DNA from: Shouchella patagoniensis
GTDB taxonomy: Bacteria; Bacillota; Bacilli; Bacillales; Bacillaceae_D
Direction of reading: 5' to 3'
Length of the DNA stretch: 64,000 bases
Assembly (NCBI RefSeq): GCF_002019705.1
Contig: NZ_KV917377.1
Span: forward strand, 4,328,593 to 4,392,592
The notes beneath the pieces are model-generated. The model was given only the letters and a program-made list of their open reading frames with translations. It was not told the DNA's origin and made no database searches. Shown piece by piece: positions 41,819 through 49,199 of this stretch. Both the position numbers and the translations under genes were made by a program. Every line of letters starts with the position of its first letter. Position 1 is the first letter of the stretch.

Positions 41819-43177
41819 TAATACTTCTGGTGTCTGATCCCGTTCTTCCATTACTTTCAAAGCCAATGTATTTAAAAGGCTAACTGGCTTGCTGTAATGA
41901 GGTTGGAAAAAGAAATCACTAAAGGCTAAGTCAGTTACCGTCATGTTCTGCTGGATGCTAATTGACAATGTGTTCATCAGCTGTGTCATATCAGCTTTAC
42001 TTATTACTTGTGCGCCGATGATGCGCATGGATTCATGCTCATACACAAGCTTTACCTTTACTTCTTCAGCAGTGGGCATAAAGGTTGGACGCACATGATC
42101 AACAAGTGTGAATGAACGCACGTCGAGTCCATACATCGCAGCACTTTCTTCGGTTAAGCCAGTGGACGCCATGTTCAAATCGTATAGCCTTAGAGCAGAG
42201 GTTCCTTGCGTCCCTTTATAGGCAATTTTAGGAGAATTAATGTTATAAGCAACGAGTGTCCCCATTTTAGTCGCGTTTGTTGCAAGTGGAATATAGGCAG
42301 CATGTTGAGATGAATTGTGAAATACTGCACAATTATCACCAGCAGCAAAAATCGCACTGTTGCTTGTTTGCATATATTCGTTTACAAGCAATGCGCCGTT
42401 TTCCATTGTATCGACCTTATCTTTAATTAGATCGGTTTGTGGTCTAAATCCAACACAAAGCAAAACAAGATCAACTTCATGCGTTTGTTTACTTGTATGA
42501 ACAGCTTGAACGTAACCACTGTAATTGCCTTGGAAGGCTTCCACTTTTTCACCAAGTGCAAGGTTTACATCATGTTCGACCAATGTTTGTTCGACTTCAT
42601 CCGTGAATTCTCGGTCCAAATATTTATTTAGTACGCGGTCAGCGCCTTCAATAAATGTAACATCTTTTCCGTACGCCTCAAATGCTTCAACAAGCTCAAC
42701 ACCAATGTAACCAGCACCAATCACAGCAATTTTTTTTGCGTCTGTTGCTTTTTCGATAATCTGTTGGGCTTGATGATAATTCTTACAAAGCTGAATGTTT
42801 TTTAAGCCAACTCCTGGAATAGGAGGGACAATCGGTTTAGAACCAGTTGTGAAAACAAGTTTATCGTATCGATCAGTAGACTCTTCATCCGTTGTTAAAT
42901 TGCGAACATGCACTTCCTTATTGTCTGTATCAACAGCAAGAACGTCATGTTTCACATGCATAGTAGCACCTAGTGCAGTTAATTCATCAGGGGAGGAATA
43001 AAATAAATCTTCCGCTTGTTTGACGACACCCCCGACGTGTAAGGCAATCCCGCATGATAAGAAAGAGACGTTATCATTTCGTTCATATACCGTAATTTCC
43101 GCATCCGGGTGAAGTCTTGTTAAGTTTTTAACAGCAGTAGTACCAGCGTGAGTACAACCAATCACAATGATTTTCAT
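41801..43177 (-). CDS. NADH oxidase / CoA-disulfide-reductase-like flavoprotein
   Basis: A 458-residue enzyme. ATG 43177 with TAGGAGGA upstream is the start. FAD-binding KIIVIGCTHAGTTAV, redox-active Cys42 in SFLSCGIAL, second nucleotide fold IAVIGAGYIGVELVEAFEAYG (NADH), and IFAAGDNCAV near FAD. C-terminal dimer domain with DFFFQPHYSKP. The single-cysteine family reduces O2 to water or CoA disulfides. Likely detoxifies oxygen in the cytoplasm. The stop codon overlaps its terminator (41788-41818). Confidence 0.88.
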   Translation of the reverse strand: MKIIVIGCTHAGTTAVKNLTRLHPDAEITVYERNDNVSFLSCGIALHVGGVVKQAEDLFYSSPDELTALGATMHVKHDVLAVDTDNKEVHVRNLTTDEESTDRYDKLVFTTGSKPIVPPIPGVGLKNIQLCKNYHQAQQIIEKATDAKKIAVIGAGYIGVELVEAFEAYGKDVTFIEGADRVLNKYLDREFTDEVEQTLVEHDVNLALGEKVEAFQGNYSGYVQAVHTSKQTHEVDLVLLCVGFRPQTDLIKDKVDTMENGALLVNEYMQTSNSAIFAAGDNCAVFHNSSQHAAYIPLATNATKMGTLVAYNINSPKIAYKGTQGTSALRLYDLNMASTGLTEESAAMYGLDVRSFTLVDHVRPTFMPTAEEVKVKLVYEHESMRIIGAQVISKADMTQLMNTLSISIQQNMTVTDLAFSDFFFQPHYSKPVSLLNTLALKVMEERDQTPEVLKESLS

Positions 43178-43395
43178 AAAGTAAGTTCCTCCTAAAATTA
43201 ATGTGAAATGCTTCACAAACTATAGTAAAAAAAGAGTTTCTATTTCAAGTCATTTATTGTGAAATAATGAGCAAAGTGAAGGTTGGTTCTTCATTTGCTT
43301 TAAATACATCGTATCACATTGTGAATTATTGAGCAAACTTTATTTATCAGTTTCTTGATTTAGAGAAAAAAGAGCCTAATGAAAGGCTCTTATCA

Positions 43396-43644
43396 CTAGC
43401 GTCTAGACGTTCGAAGGATGGAACTAACAATAAGAACGAGGATAATCGCCCCAATTAAAGCCGGTAAAAGGGAAAAACCACCTAGCGCTGGTCCCCAGCT
43501 CCCTAATAGAAACGTACCTAGACTTGCACCAACAAATCCAGCGATGATGTTACCGATGATTCCAAATGGCACACCTCTTCCTGTGATTCCCCCTGCGGCC
43601 CAACCAATTAAACCGCCTACAAGTAAACTCCATAATAAACCCAC
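43396..43644 (-). CDS. GlsB/YeaQ/YmgE-family small membrane protein
   Basis: An 82-residue protein with three hydrophobic segments and a glycine-rich pattern (LLVGGLIGWAAGGITGRGVPFGIIGNIIAGFVGASLGTFLLG), the transglycosylase-associated (YeaQ) family. GTG 43644 is chosen over the longer frame because AAAGGAGGG lies 6 bases before it; the resulting length matches the family. Often stress-induced. Function is not established. Confidence 0.8.
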   Translation of the reverse strand: MGLLWSLLVGGLIGWAAGGITGRGVPFGIIGNIIAGFVGASLGTFLLGSWGPALGGFSLLPALIGAIILVLIVSSILRTSRR

Positions 43645-43742
43645 ATTTATCCCTCCTTTGGTCATTCTTAATAAGCATATGTACAAGTTGAATGTTAAAA
43701 ATAGGAGATAAAATAAAAAGTGAACTAAGAGTAGTAGAAAAG

Positions 43743-43773
43743 AAAAAAGCTACAACATAGTAGCTTTTTCTTT
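43743..43773. terminator. Terminator between YeaQ-like and DUF2798-like genes
   Basis: AAAAAAGCTAC and GTAGCTTTTTC form a stem ahead of the minus-strand stop at 43781. Confidence 0.65.
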
Positions 43774-43780
43774 TCTACTC

Positions 43781-44278
43781 CTATGAACGGACACTACCAG
43801 ACTCGACAACTTTAGGTGTGTGGATAAAAGTTGAAAACAAATAACGCACGATTGGACCAACAATGAGCAATTGCAAAGGCATTGCAAATACAAAATTTTT
43901 AAGAGCAGTCGTAAAAAATGCAGCAATAAATGATTGTCCACCTAACCCATTTATATAGTAAGCCGTTGCAACACCATACATAGACATAAAAAACACCATT
44001 CCAATGACCATACATAAGGCCATCAAAAGAATTGTAAAAAGCTTACTGGATCGGATAAATGGTAACGAGTGGACAATGCGCCCAGCGACTGGACCAACAA
44101 TAAACGATTCTAGTAAAAAAGCAATAACAAATCCAAGCGCCAGTTGAAAGAGAACACCGATAACCGATATTTGACCAAGTAATCCATTAATTAGTAGATT
44201 GTAAAACGTCATCGCAATAACCATTCCCGTGCACATCATAAGTCCAAAATAAACATGTTCTTTTTTTGTTGTTGGCAA
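43781..44278 (-). CDS. DUF2798-like membrane protein
   Basis: A 165-residue protein with four to five hydrophobic helices. Two repeats of about 70 residues each end in a conserved FIVGPVAGRIV / LIVGPIVRYLF block, the DUF2798 arrangement. No enzymatic motif. GAAGGGATGAG lies upstream. It probably resides in the cell membrane; role unknown. Confidence 0.7.
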   Translation of the reverse strand: MPTTKKEHVYFGLMMCTGMVIAMTFYNLLINGLLGQISVIGVLFQLALGFVIAFLLESFIVGPVAGRIVHSLPFIRSSKLFTILLMALCMVIGMVFFMSMYGVATAYYINGLGGQSFIAAFFTTALKNFVFAMPLQLLIVGPIVRYLFSTFIHTPKVVESGSVRS

Positions 44279-44492
44279 AACTTCTCATCCCTTCTAATCA
44301 GTACTTCGTAAGTATAGCGATAAGAGGGTTTGTTTCATAAGTGAACGTTTTGTGAACGTTTAAAGTGGAGGAAGAAATGATGTGTAACATATTTTGCTAT
44401 GTTGTTGTCGTATAATAGGAAGTAGATTTGATGAAATGGAAAAATGTTATGTAATCTTTATTACATAGGATCCATATAGGGGGGAGAAAAAC

Positions 44493-44978
44493 ATGAATTA
44501 TACAATTAGAGAGATGCAGGAAACGGATATAAAGTCCGTTCAGAAGGTAGCGAAAGTAAGTTGGAATACGACCTATGAGAACATGATTCCGGTCGACATC
44601 CAAGATCGTTTCTTACAGGCAGCATACAGCGAGGGGCGGATGGTTAGTCGGTTAAAACATTCGAGTTTGTTTGTTGCAGAAAAAGAGAATCAAATTGTCG
44701 GATTTGCTAATTTCTCTCCTGTAAATGAAAAAGGAGAGGTCGAGTTAGGAGCCATCTATTTAGAACCAGCTTATCAAGGAAGAGGAATCGGTTCAGCATT
44801 ACTTTTAAAAGGAATTGAAAAATTGTCTGGAGTCCAGTCTGTTTTTATTGATGTTGAAAAAGAAAATAGGGTTGGAATTCGGTTTTATAAAGCGAAGGGG
44901 TTCAAAACCGTTGCAGAATTTGAAGATGTGCTTGAAGGGCATCGTTCAAAAATGCTGCGAATGATATTAGAAGTCTAA
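44493..44978 (+). CDS. GNAT-family N-acetyltransferase
   Basis: A 161-residue GNAT enzyme. It begins YTIREMQETDIKSVQKVAKVSWNTTYENMIP and has the acetyl-CoA loop YQGRGIGSALLLKGIEKL with the Q/RxxGxG/A motif, then VFIDVEKENRVGIRFYKAKGF. GGGGGAGA upstream of ATG 44493. Acceptor unknown. A terminator with AGCAGCTAC/GTAGCTGCT (45001-45031) follows. Confidence 0.85.
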   Translation: MNYTIREMQETDIKSVQKVAKVSWNTTYENMIPVDIQDRFLQAAYSEGRMVSRLKHSSLFVAEKENQIVGFANFSPVNEKGEVELGAIYLEPAYQGRGIGSALLLKGIEKLSGVQSVFIDVEKENRVGIRFYKAKGFKTVAEFEDVLEGHRSKMLRMILEV

Positions 44979-45000
44979 TTTTAGTTTAACAAAGAGAACA

Positions 45001-45031
45001 AGCAGCTACTACTACGCGTTGTAGCTGCTTG
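45001..45031. terminator. Terminator after the GNAT gene
   Basis: AGCAGCTAC and GTAGCTGCT form a 9-bp stem between two converging genes. Confidence 0.7.
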
Positions 45032-45048
45032 TTTATATGTTTCGCAAG

Positions 45049-45843
45049 TCAATTTGTTAAAGCAAGTAAGGCAAACTCATAGCCAGTTGGTAAGGTGTCA
45101 ACGGGCACGCTGTTGCCGGTGTTTCGATTCAAAAAGCGGATAAATACTTGCGAGGAGTCGGCATAACCATAGTGAGCAGCAATGCCATTTGCGCTAACGA
45201 AACTTTCGTTCACGAATATGGCTGGTTGACTGACTAAGTTTGCTGGAAAAACAATATGCAAAGCGGTTCCTTCGTCGACTGTTTGAATAATTGGATTCCC
45301 TTGTAAAGCGACAAACTGGTCGACTTCTTTTTTAACAACTGTTTGAAAGGTTGTTGGGAGAGGAGCCGGAAAAAGAGAACGGACACCCACGGTGAGTCCG
45401 CGAATCATATACTCCGCTAACGTTAAAACACCTGTACCAATTGAGATGCGGTAAAACCCTTTCTGACGAATTGGGTGTGTCCGTTTGACTTTCGTGAATG
45501 TCGCTGTAGCTCCAACCTGTTCCGAATACATCACAATGGGATTGGCGAAATTTTTATCTTCAGCTTGTTCAATTACCAAGTTAATTGACGAGCCAAGGAG
45601 CAATGCAACCTCAAATGTCACATCTAAAAAATCACCAATTTGTCGTGGTCCCAAATTGAATTGAAACCCCATTTTTTGATTGCCAGGTGATGATCGCAGA
45701 TGGGCAGCTTCTACTTCGTCATTAAATGTCCATTCATTCTCTCCTGGAGGACCTGTTACGAAGCTTGTTGGCTTCATTTGGGCATAATGTATAAAATGTT
45801 TTTTCGTTGCAGATGTATATACGGTTTTATGCAAATTAGTCAT
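45049..45843 (-). CDS. Unknown beta-rich protein coupled to GDPD
   Basis: A 264-residue protein from ATG 45843. Its start overlaps the end of the GDPD gene by 8 bases and uses a GGAGGGG site inside that gene, so it is translationally coupled. No signal peptide or membrane helix. Rich in beta-strand patterns (QKMGFQFNLGPRQIGDFLDVTFEVALLLGSSINLVIEQ, KGFYRISIGTGVLTLAEYMI, YADSSQVFIRFLNRNT). I do not recognise the family. The style resembles phage tail or receptor-binding proteins. Confidence 0.65.
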   Translation of the reverse strand: MTNLHKTVYTSATKKHFIHYAQMKPTSFVTGPPGENEWTFNDEVEAAHLRSSPGNQKMGFQFNLGPRQIGDFLDVTFEVALLLGSSINLVIEQAEDKNFANPIVMYSEQVGATATFTKVKRTHPIRQKGFYRISIGTGVLTLAEYMIRGLTVGVRSLFPAPLPTTFQTVVKKEVDQFVALQGNPIIQTVDEGTALHIVFPANLVSQPAIFVNESFVSANGIAAHYGYADSSQVFIRFLNRNTGNSVPVDTLPTGYEFALLALTN

Positions 45844-46618
45844 GAGTAACCCCTCCAATTAAATGGTCGGTGCTGATATAATCGACCCCCGCGTTGATCA
45901 ACTGTTGTGCTTCTGTTGCATTGTTTACCGTCCACGTATTTACAATAAGGCCGGCGCGATGTGCTTGTTCAATTAGAGGCTTGGTTAAGCGTGTGCGATT
46001 TGAGTCAAAGCCCGCATTCCCTAGCCTTTTGATTCGCTCAATGTTGTCATCTGTAATATCAGCAAGAAACTGGATAGGCAGATACGGGTTAAGTCTACGG
46101 ATGTTCTCGAGTACTTCATAACTAAATGAAATGACAATGCATTTCGTTTCAAGTCCCAACTTTTGGACATCTTCAATTAAAGTAAGGTATTGTTCTTCGG
46201 TGTATGAGCCTGATTTAATTTCAATGACAGGCACGATGCCAACTTGCTTGCACGTAGCGAGCACTTCAGAAAGTGTGGGTACTTGAAGATGAGGATAACG
46301 CTCCACATTGTTGCCGCCAGTGACGGATAAGGCACGAATGCGCTCAAATGTCATATCTGATACGCGCCCTGATCCGTTGGTAGTCCGATCAACGGTCTCA
46401 TCGTGAATGACGACCCACTTTCCGTCGCTAGTAACGGTTGTGTCAAATTCACCGCCCCAAAAGCCGGCTGCTCCGGCAAGTTCATAGGCAGGCAGGGTGT
46501 TTTCTGGTGCCGCACCGCTAAAACCTCGATGCGCAACATAGCGAACACTTCCACTGTCAAATGCTTCCCCGTCGTATCCGGTTGGAGAGACGAGTGATCG
46601 TTTTTTTGTTTGGTTCAT
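45839..46618 (-). CDS. Glycerophosphodiester phosphodiesterase (GDPD) family
   Basis: A protein of about 260 residues from ATG 46618, chosen for the AAGGAGG 8 bases upstream. GDPD motif residues are intact: VAHRGFSGAAPENT (catalytic His, Arg), GGEFDTTVTSDGKWVVIHDETVDRTT (Glu, Asp, His), VIEIKSG, then NTWTVNN near the end. It cuts glycerophosphodiesters or teichoic-type polymers. No signal peptide, so it acts in the cytoplasm unless delivered by a phage-like particle. The N-terminal lead (SLVSPTGYDGEAFDSGSVRY) before the barrel is like that of prophage-encoded GDPDs. The stop is at about 45836-45838. Confidence 0.8.
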
Positions 46619-46817
46619 CTTCATTTCCTCCTTATTTAGTTTGCGTTGTTTCGCTTGCAAGTTGAAAAGAGGAAGAAGTGTGTAAAAAACAAAAAAGAAA
46701 AGAGGGTTCCCTTTTTCATTGTTTGTAAAGGAAAAAGAAAACGAATTTATAAGTGGTGTGACAAGCGGTTTATAGGTGTAGAAGGCGGGGCATCTTTACA
46801 GAAAATGAACAAAAATA

Positions 46818-46861
46818 AGCGTGCCTGCCTTTCCTAAAAAGAGGGGAAAGGCAGGCACGCT
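46818..46861. terminator. Terminator of the GntR/FCD gene
   Basis: AGCGTGCCTGCCTTTCC (46818-46834) pairs perfectly with its complement at 46845-46861, 17 bp with a 10-base loop. Confidence 0.85.
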
Positions 46862-46886
46862 ATTTTGTGAAGCGGTAGAAAAAACA

Positions 46887-47570
46887 TTAACCTTGGTTGT
46901 TTACAGCCTCAGCGTTTAGGAGCACTTTTTTCAGATGCGTTAAATCATTGGTTAAATGATCAACCATCACTTGTTTTGCTGCTTGTTTGTCACCATTTTT
47001 TATTTCTGCAAAAATCAATTTGTGTTCGCTTAAAATCTCGGAGGCACGGTTATTTCTGAAATTAAGGACTCTGCAAAAGTAAATCAAGACATTCACATTA
47101 TCGAGCAGGGTGCTCAGGTGACGGTTGTTGCTTAAATCCACAAGCAGGTGGTGGAAGTTTTTGTTTAACTCAATAATCGTTTTTTCTTCTGCCTTGCGAT
47201 TAATTGCGTCCTCTGCTTGCTGAAGTTGCGTTTCAATCGCAAGTAGATTATCTTTATTTGCTTCTTCAATAACCCGTTCAACGGCGAGTGACTCAAGCGC
47301 CATTCGAATTTGATAGATTTCTTCTACATCTTTAATAGACAGTGTGTAAACGGTAAAGCCGTTTTTGTCGTCGGCGATAAGCAAACCATCTTTTTCGAGT
47401 AAACGCATCGCTTCTCTTACAGGTGAACGGCTGACACCAAAGTCTTTTGCAAGCTGCGTTTCATTAATTCGGCTTCCTTGTTGCAATGTCCCTTCAAAAA
47501 TCATTTTTTTAATTTGGGAGTAAAACTGTAAATAATAAGGTGTGGGCTTGCTTACTTTAAACTCAGTCAT
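46887..47570 (-). CDS. GntR/FCD (FadR-type) regulator
   Basis: A 227-residue regulator. Winged helix at residues 8-72 (YYLQFYSQIKKMIFEGTLQQGSRINETQLAKDFGVSRSPVREAMRLLEKDGLL). FCD ligand domain with metal-type histidines (FHHLLVDLSNNRHLSTLL, VDHLTNDLTHLKK). Divergent from a tartrate/D-malate-dehydrogenase-type gene, whose promoter carries an 18-bp near-palindrome; probable repressor of that gene. Confidence 0.9.
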   Translation of the reverse strand: MTEFKVSKPTPYYLQFYSQIKKMIFEGTLQQGSRINETQLAKDFGVSRSPVREAMRLLEKDGLLIADDKNGFTVYTLSIKDVEEIYQIRMALESLAVERVIEEANKDNLLAIETQLQQAEDAINRKAEEKTIIELNKNFHHLLVDLSNNRHLSTLLDNVNVLIYFCRVLNFRNNRASEILSEHKLIFAEIKNGDKQAAKQVMVDHLTNDLTHLKKVLLNAEAVNNQG

Positions 47571-47684
47571 GAAAAAGCTCCTCTTTAAAAAATGAACACG
47601 TTGTCTCTGGAGAGGAATCTACCTCTACTCACATAGAAAGCATATCTCAGTTTGTGAGACGTGGCAATAGGAGTCAATACCAAC

Positions 47685-47713
47685 TTGCGGATAAGTGAGA
47701 ATGGTAGTATAAT
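47685..47713 (+). promoter_or_regulatory. Promoter of the tartrate-dehydrogenase-type gene
   Basis: TTGCGG (47685-47690) and TATAAT (47708-47713) with an exact 17-base spacer. It is followed by the operator at 47723-47740. Confidence 0.75.
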
Positions 47714-47722
47714 TCTATCAAA

Positions 47723-47740
47723 TCGACGGTCGACCGCCGA
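47723..47740. promoter_or_regulatory. 18-bp near-perfect palindrome, candidate GntR operator
   Basis: TCGACGGTCGACCGCCGA is self-complementary at all but one symmetric pair, and lies just after the -10 where a bound repressor would block transcription. Its GC-rich core stands out in an AT-rich promoter. Confidence 0.6.
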
Positions 47741-47782
47741 CTAAACTTAATTCAAAACAAAATAGGTTGAGGAGGATGTATC

Positions 47783-48853
47783 ATGAAGGATTTGACGATT
47801 GCAAGTATCCCGGGGGATGGAATTGGCAAAGAAGTCGTGCCACAAGCAGAACGTTTATTGAAAGCGGTTGCGGAATTACACGGGGGGATAACATTTGATT
47901 TCACTTCATTTCCATGGAGTTCAGACTATTATGTAGAGCACGGTATGATGATGCCAGAAGACGGTTTGGAACAATTAAAGCCTTTTGATGCCATCTTTTT
48001 AGGCGCAGTCGGTAACCCGAATTTGGTTCCAGACCATATATCATTATGGGGCTTACTAATTAAAATTCGACGTGAATTTGAACAAGTAATTAACATAAGA
48101 CCTGCTAAGGTGCTTCAAGGAATTCAGTCGCCTCTTGCGAATCCAAAAGAGTTTGATTTGCTTGTTGTCCGTGAAAATAGTGAAGGAGAGTATAGTTCTT
48201 CAGGTGGACGAATACATAGTGGGGAAGACGAAGTCGCGATTCAAAACGCAATTTTCACACGCAAAGGAACAGAGCGGACGATGCGTTATGCGTTTGAGTT
48301 AGCGTTAAAACGAGGGAAACAGGTAACAAGTACGACGAAGTCAAATGGCATTATTCATTCCATGCCGTTTTGGGACGAGGTTTTCCAAGAGGTAAGCAAA
48401 GATTATGAAGGAGTACGAACGGATTCACAGCATATTGATGCGTTAGCCGCTTTTTTTGTAACGAAACCAGAGCAGTTTGATGTCATTGTTGCTTCCAATT
48501 TATTTGGGGATATACTAACGGACATTGGAGCGGCAATTATGGGAAGCATCGGTATTGCTCCAGCAGCGAATATAAACGTAAATGGCAAGTACCCGTCGAT
48601 GTTCGAACCTGTTCACGGTTCTGCTCCTGATATTCTTGGCAAAGGCATCGCCAATCCAATAGGTCAAATTTGGACGGCAAAATTAATGCTTGATCAGTTT
48701 GGGGAAACCGAGCTTGGCACACATCTGCTTGAATCCATTGAAAAAGTGACAAGCAAAGGGATAGTAACTCCAGATCTCGGTGGTTCTCATTCGACAGAAG
48801 AAGTCACTTCAGAAATCATTGCGACCTTATTAAATAAGAAACAGTATTCATAA
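47783..48853 (+). CDS. Tartrate / D-malate dehydrogenase type (isocitrate/isopropylmalate dehydrogenase family)
   Basis: A 356-residue NAD-dependent beta-decarboxylating dehydrogenase. GDGIGKEVVPQAERLL at the start, substrate-binding arginine region RREFEQVINIRPAK, LLVVRENSEGEYSSSGGR, and the metal-binding aspartates in SNLFGDILTDIGA. GSAPDILGKGIANPIG is the NAD loop. Sequence details fit the TtuC/YcsA/DmlA branch rather than LeuB. Divergent from a GntR regulator. Reaction: oxidative decarboxylation of a 2-hydroxydicarboxylate. GAGGAGG precedes the start. Confidence 0.88.
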   Translation: MKDLTIASIPGDGIGKEVVPQAERLLKAVAELHGGITFDFTSFPWSSDYYVEHGMMMPEDGLEQLKPFDAIFLGAVGNPNLVPDHISLWGLLIKIRREFEQVINIRPAKVLQGIQSPLANPKEFDLLVVRENSEGEYSSSGGRIHSGEDEVAIQNAIFTRKGTERTMRYAFELALKRGKQVTSTTKSNGIIHSMPFWDEVFQEVSKDYEGVRTDSQHIDALAAFFVTKPEQFDVIVASNLFGDILTDIGAAIMGSIGIAPAANINVNGKYPSMFEPVHGSAPDILGKGIANPIGQIWTAKLMLDQFGETELGTHLLESIEKVTSKGIVTPDLGGSHSTEEVTSEIIATLLNKKQYS

Positions 48854-49199
48854 CTGAGCGATTATGACGAAACAAAAGCGAACAAAACTATTACAGTTCC
48901 ACCGTTATGGTTATAGAGAGAAAAAGCAACCTAGCAATTGCACCAACCATGGATGGATGACACAATGCGATTGAACGCAATCATTAATCCAGTACAAGTA
49001 AACCTCTGTATATTTGCCTGCTGTTTCATACGTAATACTGTCTATGATTACTAGATGCATAGAGATTTCTATATCAATTTGAGCGAATGGAGAACCAAAC
49101 GTTAAAAAACACCCCAAAAGTTGAGCTCTTACTCTCACAATTGGGGTGCCTGCCTGATCATGCTTTCAAACCGGAACGGGGCAAATAGGTCATCAACAA
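48854..49199. other. Intergenic region holding the ggt terminator
   Basis: CACCCCAA (49110-49117) and TTGGGGTG (49141-49148), with an A-run on the left (T-run on the minus strand), form the terminator of the minus-strand ggt gene. The remaining sequence has one uninterrupted minus-strand frame (48911-49138), but it starts inside that terminator and has no ribosome site, so I do not call it. Confidence 0.5.

Noticed and set aside
46646..46837. 63-residue basic plus-strand frame
   Set aside because: Low-complexity Lys/Arg-rich frame in an AT-rich promoter region with no ribosome site.
48911..49138. 75-residue minus-strand frame in the ggt 3' region
   Set aside because: It starts inside the ggt terminator, has no ribosome site, and composition does not resemble a protein family.
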